A stretch of 64,000 nt of DNA from assembly GCA_031317595.1 (NCBI GenBank), contig JANCMB010000001.1, forward strand, positions 2,421,610 to 2,485,609. The letters are read 5' to 3'. Made by a program: the position numbers and the translations under genes. Position 1 is the stretch's first letter. The number at the start of each line of letters is the position of its first letter. Positions 8,810 through 16,428 of the stretch are shown here, piece by piece. The notes beneath the pieces are model-generated. The model had not been told where the DNA came from, searched no databases, and worked only from the letters and a program-made list of their open reading frames with translations. This stretch comes from Glutamicibacter sp. PS. Lineage in GTDB: Bacteria > Actinomycetota > Actinomycetes > Actinomycetales > Micrococcaceae.

Positions 8810-10378
8810 ATGAGCACTAGTACCCGACGCGATTCGATCACCCTGCGATTTCTTGCCGCCCCCACCGATGTAGGAGTTTCCGGCACGGTTGAGGCCGGCA
8901 CCGTCTTGGAGTGGGTGGATAAGGCGGCCTATGCCGCAGCGGTGGGCTGGGCCGGGAGCTACTGCGTCACCGCTTACGTTGGCAACATCCATTTTGCCGA
9001 CCCGGTGCACTCCGGTGATCTCGTGGAAGTCACCGCTTCGGTCGTATACACCGGCACTTCCTCGATGCACATCCGAACCGAGGTGACCTTCAGCGATCCG
9101 CGCGAGCGTCGCTCGGTCACCTCGACAACCTGTTTGGTGATTTTCGTGGCCGTCGACGAGCAGGGTAAACCCACGAAAGTGCCGTCCTTCGAGCCGCGCA
9201 CGGCATGGCAGCTGGAAATGCGCGAACGGGCCATTGCACGCATTGGCATCCGCGAGAAGATCGTGGCGGCGATGAAGGATCAGGAATATACCGATGCGGG
9301 AACCGCCGAGCGCGTGGTGTTGCGCTTCCTCGCCGCGCCAACGGACGTGAACTGGGGCGGCAAGGTGCACGGCGGCATCGTGATGAAGTGGATTGACGAG
9401 GCCGCCGCGCTCTGCGCCGCACGCTATTGCCAGCGTGAGACGGTCGCAGTGTTCTCCGGTGGAGTGCGCTTCTACCGGCCCTTGTTTATCGGGGATCTGG
9501 TCGAGGTGGAGGCCCGCCTGGTTTACACCGGCACCAAGGGCATGCATGTGGCCGTGCACGTGCGCTCGGGTGACCCCAAGGGAACCGAAATGAACCTGAC
9601 CACCTACTGTCTGACGGTGATGGTGGCACGCGATGAGACGGGCACCGCGGTACCGGTACCGCCATGGGTACCGGTAAGCGCCGAGGATCGGCGGCTTAGC
9701 GAGCACGCTCGTGAACTGCTGGCCATCCGGGCCGATGCCCCGGGTGGCTACCAGCCGAAACACCTGCGTAGCCCGTTTGCGAAGATTTGCGGTTTGAGCA
9801 CCGAGTCCGAGGTGCAGGTGGCCGTCGAGCACGGTGCCCGAGCCGTGGGATTTGTGCTCACCGAAAGCCCCCGCCAGGTGAGTGTCGAACGTGCCCGGCA
9901 GCTAGCCCAGGGCCTGCCGGAGCATGTCCCCGGGGTTGCGGTCTTTCGGCATGAGGAGGTTCAGCAAGCCATTGGGCAGACCAAGGCCGCGGGGCTGACG
10001 TGGATTCAGTTACACGGCGAGCGCACCTCCACCGAGGTAGCGCAGGCACAACGAGCCGGGTTGACGGTGGTGCGTGCGGTGCGGATCTCCGATGCCGCCC
10101 AGGCCTTTGAAGATCGTGGCGAGGATTGGCTTCTGGTCGATGCCTCGGTGCCCGGCAGTGGTGAGGCGTGGGACTACGCTGCGGCGCGCCAATTGACCGC
10201 GGGGCGTTCGAATATTCTGCTGGCCGGCGGTTTGGATCCCGAGAATGTGGTGCGGGCTTTGCAGCTATCGGGTGCTGCGGGAGCCGATGTGTCTTCGGGG
10301 GTGGAACGCAGCCGTGGGGTCAAGGATCCGCAGAAGATCACGGCCTTCCTCAATGCGGTACACGCCTCGATGGTCTAG
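8810..10378 (+). CDS. Fusion: two hotdog acyl-CoA thioesterase domains plus phosphoribosylanthranilate isomerase (TrpF)
   Basis: 522 residues in one unbroken frame. Residues about 9-125 and 168-285 are two hotdog domains of the acyl-CoA thioesterase type; both have the WxDxAA helix (Asp38, Asp196), but only the second keeps the Asn of the TDVNWGG motif and the HGG turn, so probably one composite active site works, as in eukaryotic ACOT7. Residues 323-518 are a complete TrpF (beta/alpha)8 barrel: KICGLS with catalytic Cys327, GFVLTESPR, IQLHG, LLVD with catalytic Asp444, LAGGL, and SSGVERSRGVKD. TrpF isomerises phosphoribosylanthranilate in tryptophan synthesis. The ATG at 8810 follows GGAG and is chosen because the first hotdog strand begins there. 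The stop shares CTAG with the convergent gene. Confidence 0.88.
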   Translation: MSTSTRRDSITLRFLAAPTDVGVSGTVEAGTVLEWVDKAAYAAAVGWAGSYCVTAYVGNIHFADPVHSGDLVEVTASVVYTGTSSMHIRTEVTFSDPRERRSVTSTTCLVIFVAVDEQGKPTKVPSFEPRTAWQLEMRERAIARIGIREKIVAAMKDQEYTDAGTAERVVLRFLAAPTDVNWGGKVHGGIVMKWIDEAAALCAARYCQRETVAVFSGGVRFYRPLFIGDLVEVEARLVYTGTKGMHVAVHVRSGDPKGTEMNLTTYCLTVMVARDETGTAVPVPPWVPVSAEDRRLSEHARELLAIRADAPGGYQPKHLRSPFAKICGLSTESEVQVAVEHGARAVGFVLTESPRQVSVERARQLAQGLPEHVPGVAVFRHEEVQQAIGQTKAAGLTWIQLHGERTSTEVAQAQRAGLTVVRAVRISDAAQAFEDRGEDWLLVDASVPGSGEAWDYAAARQLTAGRSNILLAGGLDPENVVRALQLSGAAGADVSSGVERSRGVKDPQKITAFLNAVHASMV

Positions 10379-10929
10379 CGCCCGAGCCAGGTGTGCGGGG
10401 CGGGTTTGCGAGCTCCGGGGAGGGCACTGGCTTCGCGCCATTGACTCACCCATTCAGGTACCACCCGATCTTCGGGGACCGCTAGGCCCACGGCCTGCAT
10501 AATCTCCTCATTGGATACGGCGCCCTTGCGTCCGCGCATCCGCGTGGCGATATAGCCCTGTGCATAGATTTCCCCGTCGCAGACGATCCGCTGTTCAAAG
10601 TAGATGCACTTTTCATCCAGGCCAAGTACGCGGGTCTCTTGGGTGAATTTGGCGCCTAGTTTGACCGACTTGCGGCAGGTGATGGTCTCGGCCTGTACCA
10701 CCGGAGTCCACTTGTTCTTGCGAATCACGTCCCAGACTCCGGAACGGAACATCAGGTCGAAGCGCCCGAGATCAAAGATGGAAAAATACATGCCATTGTT
10801 GATGTGACCGGCGAAGTCGATATCCGTCAGCGTGGCGCGCATGGGTAGCGAGCCGGTGTCGAACATGGAGAGTTTCGAGGCTTTCTTGCTCCGCAGGTAG
10901 GTGAGCAGAATTCGGAAAATCATGTGCAT
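10375..10929 (-). CDS. Acyl-CoA thioesterase-like hotdog protein
   Basis: 184 residues. After about 28 residues with a short hydrophobic segment comes a 4-hydroxybenzoyl-CoA thioesterase-like hotdog: DIDFAGHINNGMYFSIFDLGRFDL with the DxxGHxNN active-site form, then VVQAETITCRKSVKLG and YIATRMRGRKG. It probably hydrolyses or binds an acyl-CoA; the substrate cannot be read. It is convergent with, and overlaps by four bases, the thioesterase-TrpF fusion gene, so two thioesterase genes face each other. The first ATG has no ribosome binding site but lies six bases after TAATGT, a leaderless arrangement. Confidence 0.8.
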   Translation of the reverse strand: MHMIFRILLTYLRSKKASKLSMFDTGSLPMRATLTDIDFAGHINNGMYFSIFDLGRFDLMFRSGVWDVIRKNKWTPVVQAETITCRKSVKLGAKFTQETRVLGLDEKCIYFEQRIVCDGEIYAQGYIATRMRGRKGAVSNEEIMQAVGLAVPEDRVVPEWVSQWREASALPGARKPAPHTWLGR

Positions 10930-10935
10930 GCCATC

Positions 10936-10941
10936 ACATTA
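10936..10941 (-). promoter_or_regulatory. -10 box for leaderless gene at 10929
   Basis: TAATGT on the minus strand ends six bases before the ATG at 10929; no ribosome binding site intervenes. Confidence 0.5.
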
Positions 10942-11066
10942 CCGGCTAGTAACTTGTGCTGCCAAGCACGGCGCTGCGCACCCACAGCGATCGCGCAGCC
11001 ACCGGTCACCGTCGAGCGGGTACAGTCGAAGACACCGAGCGTGCACCGCCGAGAAAGGACCTGCCC

Positions 11067-12437
11067 ATGAGCCGCATCGTGGACCTCGCGCACCGGCATA
11101 TGCCCTCGTTGCCGCCCAAGGACTGGGAACGACCGGTCCCTAGCCGCGTCGGACTGCGCCGCGATATCGTCGCGGCCTTGGGGTTCTTGGTGCTGGCCCT
11201 GGCCCTGCAGGAGCTCGTGCTCTCGATGGTCGAGCGCGACGAGATGGCCGATCGGCCGGTAGCCTTTGCGCTCATCGTCGCCCTGATCGTGCCGCTGATG
11301 TTTCGCCGTCGCTGGCCGGTGAGCATGATGCTGATCGGTTCGGCGGTCTTCATGCTCGGTGGGAGTCAGCCCACCGCATCGGTGCTGATGCAGTTCTGCC
11401 CGCAGGTGGCCTATTTCCTAGGCCTCTATACGGCGGTGGCTTGGGCCCGGGACCGCCGGGCGTTGTGGACCGCCATGACCCTGGTACTGCTTGCCATGGC
11501 CGTATGGCTGATCGTCTCCTTCTTCACCAGCGACCTGCTTGAAAGCATGGACGTACCCATGGTGGAGAACTCGCTGGGTTCGGTGGAGCCGCGGGTAGCC
11601 TTTCCGCTCTATACCTTCGCCATTAATATCCTCTATTTTGGCGGGGCGATCTTCCTCGGGCTAACCAGCTGGTCCAACGCCTATGCCGGCGAGCTGGTGC
11701 GAAGCCAGGCACGGCGCATCGCCGACCAAGCCGACCAATTGGCCTCCCAAGCGGTCAGCGAGGAGCGTCTGCGAATTGCCCGCGAACTACATGATGTGAT
11801 CGCCCACCATATCGCCTCGGTGGGCGTGCAAGCCTCAGCTGCCCGGATGGTTCAGGGCAGAGATCCCGATAAGGCCAGCGAGTTGATGCGTGGCATCGAG
11901 TCTTCGGCACGCAGCGCCGTTTCCGAAACCCGTGCCCTACTCGGGGTGCTACGCTCCACGGAGCATGGCCAGGACGCCAATCCGACGGACGGTGATCGGC
12001 ATCCCGAACCCTCGCTCCAACAGCTCGATCGCCTGATAGAGCAGAATGCAGATCTTGGGTTGCGCGTTGAGCTGTCCACCGCAGAACACCGTGCGCAGTA
12101 TTTCTCTGGGCTACCTTCTGGACTGTCGCTGGCGCTCTACCGTATTTGTTCGGAGGCTCTGGCCAATGTGCGCCGGCACTCCACGGCACGTAGCGCACGT
12201 CTATCTCTGCGCTCTGGCACCGATGAGCGTGGCACCTGGGTGGAGGTCGAAATCACCGACGAAGGAACGGCACGTCCCGACCGCGCTGGTGGCGGCTATG
12301 GGTTACGCGGCATCCGCGAGCGTGCGGCATTGCACCACGGTCTGGTCGAGATTGGGCCACGCACTCCGCGCGGTTGGCGCACCCGAGCGCGACTTCGCGA
12401 CGTTTCTGATAGCACACCAGATAAAGTTCAGACATGA
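11067..12437 (+). CDS. Sensor histidine kinase, NarL/DesK-type
   Basis: 456 residues from the ATG at 11067, chosen for the GAAAGGAC ribosome binding site; an upstream in-frame ATG at 10956 adds only low-complexity residues. Four or five membrane helices occupy about 35-205, with little extracytoplasmic sequence, so the signal is probably sensed within the membrane. The dimerisation/phosphoacceptor region is ARELHDVIAHHIASVGV, with the phosphorylated histidine at about 242, followed by an HATPase domain ending with GYGLRGIRERAALHHG. It overlaps the response regulator gene by four bases (ATGA) and precedes an ABC exporter, like cell-envelope stress systems that switch on an exporter. Confidence 0.92.
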   Translation: MSRIVDLAHRHMPSLPPKDWERPVPSRVGLRRDIVAALGFLVLALALQELVLSMVERDEMADRPVAFALIVALIVPLMFRRRWPVSMMLIGSAVFMLGGSQPTASVLMQFCPQVAYFLGLYTAVAWARDRRALWTAMTLVLLAMAVWLIVSFFTSDLLESMDVPMVENSLGSVEPRVAFPLYTFAINILYFGGAIFLGLTSWSNAYAGELVRSQARRIADQADQLASQAVSEERLRIARELHDVIAHHIASVGVQASAARMVQGRDPDKASELMRGIESSARSAVSETRALLGVLRSTEHGQDANPTDGDRHPEPSLQQLDRLIEQNADLGLRVELSTAEHRAQYFSGLPSGLSLALYRICSEALANVRRHSTARSARLSLRSGTDERGTWVEVEITDEGTARPDRAGGGYGLRGIRERAALHHGLVEIGPRTPRGWRTRARLRDVSDSTPDKVQT

Positions 12438-13090
12438 CCCCAATAACCGTGGTGATCTGCGATGACCAACCATTGATTCGTTCGTCGTTGCAATTGATTC
12501 TGGAAACCGACCCGCAAATTCGGGTGCTGGGGACCGCCGCCGATGGGGCCGAAGCGCTGGAGCTGGTCGAACGGCTCGATCCCTCCGTCGTACTCATGGA
12601 CATCCAAATGCCGCGCCTCGATGGCATCGCGGCCACCGCCCGGCTGACCGCGCAGAGCCCACGTAAGATCATCGTGCTCACCACCTTCGATCGCGAAGAC
12701 TACCTCTTCGAGGCGCTCGACGCCGGGGCCAGCGGATTCCTGCTGAAAAACACGGACCCCGAAACACTGATCGCCGCCGTCCACCAGGTGGCCGCTGGGT
12801 ACGGGTTGCTCTCTCCGGAAGTCACGCTGCCGCTGATTCGTCGTCATGTCGCCGAGCAGAGTAACCGCCCACGCGCCGAACAGCAGCGGCTCCTCGAAGG
12901 CCTCTCCGAGCGAGAACTGCAAGTGCTGCAGGAGCTCGCCACGGGGAAGAATAACCAGGAAATCGCCGTTGCGCTCGGCCTGAGCGAACCGACGGTGAAG
13001 ACGCACCTATCGAACCTGATGGCCAAGGCCGGACTTCGCGACCGGGTGCAGGCGGTGTTGTATGCTCACCGCGCCGGGCTCATCCAATAG
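12434..13090 (+). CDS. Response regulator, NarL/FixJ family
   Basis: 218 residues. Receiver domain 1-120 with the acidic pair Asp10-Asp11, phosphoacceptor Asp56 in VVLMDIQMP and Lys105 in GFLLKN. LuxR-type helix-turn-helix at about 152-212 (LSERELQVLQELATGKNNQEIA, then TVKTHLSNLMAK). It is translationally coupled to the kinase gene upstream and is followed 87 bases later by the ABC exporter genes, which are its likely targets. Confidence 0.95.
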   Translation: MTPITVVICDDQPLIRSSLQLILETDPQIRVLGTAADGAEALELVERLDPSVVLMDIQMPRLDGIAATARLTAQSPRKIIVLTTFDREDYLFEALDAGASGFLLKNTDPETLIAAVHQVAAGYGLLSPEVTLPLIRRHVAEQSNRPRAEQQRLLEGLSERELQVLQELATGKNNQEIAVALGLSEPTVKTHLSNLMAKAGLRDRVQAVLYAHRAGLIQ

Positions 13091-13177
13091 TTTCACTCTT
13101 AAGAGCGAGCCCACCGAGGAAAATGCTCCCTAAGCTGGTGCACAGGACATGCGACCGTCACCAGAAAGGACCTCGAG

Positions 13178-14059
13178 ATGCTTGAACTTGAGAACATCAC
13201 GCGTGCCTTCGGTGACCGCACGGTGCTCGACGAGGTCAGTTTTTCGGTGCCCGCTGGAACCCTGACCGGATTCGTCGGAGCCAACGGTGCAGGAAAAACC
13301 ACGACCATGCGCATCATCATGGGCCTGTTGGCAGCACATGGTGGCTCGGTGCGCCTGAATGGGCGCACCTTGCCGGTATCGACCCGGCCTGAGTTCGGCT
13401 ACATGCCCGAAGAACGCGGGCTGTACCCAAAACAACCGGTGTTGCGTCAGTTAATGTATCTGGGCCAACTCCATGGCCTTTCGCGCGCCGACTGCCGCGC
13501 GCGAGCCTTGGAGCTACTGGACCGGTTTGGGCTGGCCGAACGTGCCACCGCGAAACTCGAATCGCTGTCATTAGGGAATCAGCAACGCGTGCAGGTGGTC
13601 GCCGCCTTGCTACACCGCCCTAAGGTATTGGTCCTCGACGAACCGTTTAGCGGACTCGACCCCTTGGCGGTGGACGCCATGAGCTCGATCCTGCGCGACT
13701 ACGCAGCGCAGGGCGTTCCGGTGCTTTTCTCCTCGCACCAACTGGATCTGCTCGACGCGCTGGTCGACCACCTGGTGATTATCCAGGAGGGTCGCATCCT
13801 AGCCGATGCCCCGGCCGAGCAACTGCGCGCCGAGCAAGCACATCGCCACCGGCTACATTTGGGAGCCGACGCCGGGTGGCTACGCGAAGAGCCCGGAGTC
13901 GAGGTTATCGACCTCTCCGGCCCCGAGGCCCTGGTAAGTTTTGCCAGCCCCCAAGAAGCTCAACGAGTACTCGGCTGCGCGGTGCGGCGCGGGGCCGTGC
14001 ACGAATTCGCCGTGTACCGGCCGTCGCTGGCCGATATCTACCGAGAGGTTATCCAGTGA
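13178..14059 (+). CDS. ABC transporter ATP-binding protein, NatA-like
   Basis: 293 residues. Walker A GANGAGKTT (34-42), a degenerate signature LSLGNQQRVQ in place of LSGGQ, Walker B VLVLDEPFSGLDP and H-loop SSHQLDLLD. The C-terminal 80 residues are the usual regulatory tail of the NatA/drug-exporter group. An AGAAAGGACC ribosome binding site precedes the ATG. The stop overlaps the permease start (GTGA), so both are coupled. Its position behind the two-component system suggests an exporter of a toxic or envelope-active compound, or sodium as in Bacillus NatAB. Confidence 0.92.
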   Translation: MLELENITRAFGDRTVLDEVSFSVPAGTLTGFVGANGAGKTTTMRIIMGLLAAHGGSVRLNGRTLPVSTRPEFGYMPEERGLYPKQPVLRQLMYLGQLHGLSRADCRARALELLDRFGLAERATAKLESLSLGNQQRVQVVAALLHRPKVLVLDEPFSGLDPLAVDAMSSILRDYAAQGVPVLFSSHQLDLLDALVDHLVIIQEGRILADAPAEQLRAEQAHRHRLHLGADAGWLREEPGVEVIDLSGPEALVSFASPQEAQRVLGCAVRRGAVHEFAVYRPSLADIYREVIQ

Positions 14060-15222
14060 ACCCACGCACCGGGTGGCGCATCGTGGCGCTTCGCGAAATC
14101 GAAACCAAGGTACGAGATAGGGCCTTCGTGCTCACCACGCTGGGCACCCTCGCGCTGATTATCGGCTCGATCGTAGTCGCCGGAATGCTATCGGCCCGGA
14201 CCGCAAGCTATTTGGTGATCGCCACCGACGAAACCAGTTTCCAGGTGCTCGCCGAAGCCCGAGATACCCCGCCGGAGGGGATTGACCTCTCCATTCTTCG
14301 CATGGCGCAGTCAGCTGCCGAGCAGCGACTCGAGCAGGAGCAGGTCACGGCGTTTCTCGGCACTGATGACCAAGGGCGCTTTACGCTCACGGGCAAGGAC
14401 ACGGTACCCGGCGAGCTACGCAAACTCATTGGCGATTCGCTGAGCACCGTACTGACCGAGCAACTACTCCAACAGCAGGGCGTTGCGGATGCCGAGTTGC
14501 CGCGCGCCTCGGACCTACGGGTTGCACAACTTGATGGTGATGCCGACCGTAGCTCGATGGTGCGCGCCATGGCGCTCATATTCTCCTTCCTGTTCTATAT
14601 GGCCTCGCTGATGTTTGGTATGCCCATCGCCAATTCGGTGATCGAAGAGAAACAGAACCGTGTGGTGGAAATCCTCGCCAGCGCGATCCCATTACGCCAG
14701 CTATTGGCCGGGAAAATCCTCGGGAACGTGGTCTTGGCGTTGCTGCAACTATTGTTGTTCCTCGCCATCGGACTCGCGGCGGCCTACCTCTCCCCCATCG
14801 AGCTACCGTTCCTTGGCGTGGTCTCGCAGGTAGCCGGCTGGTTCGTGGTGTTTTTCCTTGGTGGGTTCCTGTTGCTGGCCGGTGTGTGGGCCGCACTGGG
14901 ATCCTTGGCCACGCGCACCGAAGATCTTCAGCAGTCCTCCGGTCCGATCATTGCGGTGCTGATGGCGGTGCTGTTCCTTGGACTGTACGCCTCGGGGCAG
15001 TTGTTAGTGGTTGCCTCCTATATCCCCATCGCCTCGTCGGTGGCCATGCCAATTCGCTTGCTCTCCGGGGAGGTTCCGTGGTGGGAACCGGCCCTCTCGT
15101 TGGGGATCATGGCGCTAAGCTGCTGGGTCGTTTTGCGTTTCGCCGAGCGCATCTACCGTCGCGCGGTGATGCATACCGAAGGCACCCTGTCGATTAAGAA
15201 GGCCCTGCAAATACAGCTCTAA
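14056..15222 (+). CDS. ABC-2 type permease, NatB-like
   Basis: 388 residues from a GTG at 14056 overlapping the upstream stop codon; the longer frame from 13876 is a shadow of the ATPase gene. One helix at about 25-45, an extracytoplasmic domain of about 150 residues, then five or six helices from about 175 to 365, the ABC-2 layout. The NSVIEEKQNRVVEILASAIP segment before the second helix cluster is characteristic of NatB/YhaP-type permeases. It completes the exporter of the preceding ATPase. Confidence 0.9.
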   Translation: MNPRTGWRIVALREIETKVRDRAFVLTTLGTLALIIGSIVVAGMLSARTASYLVIATDETSFQVLAEARDTPPEGIDLSILRMAQSAAEQRLEQEQVTAFLGTDDQGRFTLTGKDTVPGELRKLIGDSLSTVLTEQLLQQQGVADAELPRASDLRVAQLDGDADRSSMVRAMALIFSFLFYMASLMFGMPIANSVIEEKQNRVVEILASAIPLRQLLAGKILGNVVLALLQLLLFLAIGLAAAYLSPIELPFLGVVSQVAGWFVVFFLGGFLLLAGVWAALGSLATRTEDLQQSSGPIIAVLMAVLFLGLYASGQLLVVASYIPIASSVAMPIRLLSGEVPWWEPALSLGIMALSCWVVLRFAERIYRRAVMHTEGTLSIKKALQIQL

Positions 15223-15233
15223 GGAATACTGGC

Positions 15234-15239
15234 TAAACT
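15234..15239 (+). promoter_or_regulatory. -10 box for leaderless membrane protein gene
   Basis: TAAACT is followed by six bases and the GTG at 15246; there is no ribosome binding site. An in-frame GTG at 15243 would leave only three bases. Confidence 0.45.
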
Positions 15240-15245
15240 TCTGTG

Positions 15246-15845
15246 GTGACCGAAAGCCGTAATCGCATTAACCTGCCCGCAGCGACCGTCATCGTCTGGC
15301 TCGCGACATTGGTTGGGTTAGCTGGCTCAACCATGCTCGCCATGGCCCACATCGTCTTTGGCCCGAGCCCACTGATCATCGCTTCCCTCTGGACGGTGCG
15401 CTGCCTAACCTTGGCCGCCATGTGGCTCTTACCTGCCAGCCGTACCCAGAAAATCGCCGGCACCGGTCTGATCCTGCTGTCGTTGCTGCTCGATATCGCG
15501 CTGAAGGCACCAGTGCTTGGCACTGTGGAATATGGTGACTGGTTTGTGGCCGCGGCCTTGGATCTTTCGGGACTCTACGGCGGCTACTTCACCACCTGGG
15601 GCCTGTTGCTTCCACTGCTGAGCTTAACCGGATGGTTCATTGTGCGTGGACGATCGCTGGCCGGGTGGCTCACGGGCTTAGCCAGTGGACTGGGTATGGG
15701 GTTCGTTGCGCTGGCGCTGACCGCTTCGGCCGGAATGTCCTTGAGCACCTTCACGCTGATCACGATGGCTCGTTACATCCTGCCGGCGCTACTGGCCGGG
15801 TTGGCTGACGCGCTGGTACGTCGCCGGAGCGCCGTGCAAGAGTAG
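15246..15845 (+). CDS. Integral membrane protein of unknown function
   Basis: 199 residues with about six membrane helices, roughly at 14-36, 45-62, 70-85, 105-125, 140-160 and 165-185, and a short basic C-terminus. I recognise no family. It follows the exporter permease by 23 bases but appears to have its own leaderless promoter, so it may be transcribed separately. The GTG at 15246 is preferred over 15243 because of its six-base spacing from the TAAACT box; the difference is one residue. Confidence 0.7.
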   Translation: MTESRNRINLPAATVIVWLATLVGLAGSTMLAMAHIVFGPSPLIIASLWTVRCLTLAAMWLLPASRTQKIAGTGLILLSLLLDIALKAPVLGTVEYGDWFVAAALDLSGLYGGYFTTWGLLLPLLSLTGWFIVRGRSLAGWLTGLASGLGMGFVALALTASAGMSLSTFTLITMARYILPALLAGLADALVRRRSAVQE

Positions 15846-15853
15846 CCCGCCGG

Positions 15854-16105
15854 TTACCGTCCGACCCGGTTCTCCGGTCCTAGGTTGGGTTCATTGGCGC
15901 TGTAGGCAACCTTTTTCCATCCGCAGGTCGGGCAGCTCCACAGCATCTCACGCATCGTTACACGCAGATCTTGACGCTGTTCGGCGTCGTGCTGAGCATG
16001 TTGATCCCAGCGCTGGTCTTGGTTCTCGTCGTCAATATAGCGTCGGGTTTCGGTTTCAACGATTGGCTGTCGGTAACAGCGCGGGCACTGGGTGGGCTTG
16101 TCCAT
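15854..16105 (-). CDS. Small zinc-ribbon protein, hypothetical
   Basis: 83 residues with a CPRC pair near residue 7 and a CPTC pair near residue 58, spaced as in a zinc ribbon with a long, charged, Asp/Gln-rich insert (about 25-50). The ATG is preceded by AAGAAGGAACC. No catalytic domain is visible; zinc ribbons of this size usually bind nucleic acid or protein. It is convergent with the preceding membrane protein gene, eight bases apart. Confidence 0.6.
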   Translation of the reverse strand: MDKPTQCPRCYRQPIVETETRRYIDDENQDQRWDQHAQHDAEQRQDLRVTMREMLWSCPTCGWKKVAYSANEPNLGPENRVGR

Positions 16106-16351
16106 GGTTCCTTCTTCATCGCGGCGGCGTTCACCGTGGCCACGCGAGTGACGGACTCATCGGTGCCCGGCGTGCGCCGCTGGCCCAACAGATCATCCAG
16201 TCGCCAGCCGTCGAATACGGTTCACGGAACGAAAATAGTGGTCGGTGTGGTCGGTCCAGCACGACCATCCCTTCTTCAAGGCCGGTGGAACCACCTAGTC
16301 GAAGTGTACGCCCGTTACCCGCTAAAAGATGTAGGGCGTGGGCAGAAGTCA
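16106..16351. other. Intergenic, no gene recognised
   Basis: Between the zinc-ribbon gene and the putA terminator. Frames exist on both strands but none has a ribosome binding site, a recognisable domain or supportive codon use. A promoter for the zinc-ribbon gene should lie at its left end. Confidence 0.4.
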
Positions 16352-16396
16352 AAAGCCGATCTCCGGCCGGTTCGTAACCGGCCGGAGATCGGCTTT
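16352..16396 (-). terminator. Rho-independent terminator of putA, possibly bidirectional
   Basis: Perfect 21-bp stem (16352-16372 with 16376-16396) and a three-base CGT loop; on the minus strand the stem is followed by TTTTGAC. It ends 33 bases after the putA stop. The stem itself begins AAA and ends TTT, so it could act on both strands. Confidence 0.9.
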
Positions 16397-16428
16397 CTGA
16401 GTTTGCGCGCGATGCGCAGTAAGGGAAC

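Noticed and set aside
8711-9832. A 373-codon frame antisense to the thioesterase-TrpF fusion
   Set aside because: Overlaps a gene with clear domains and shows no recognisable protein; shadow frame.
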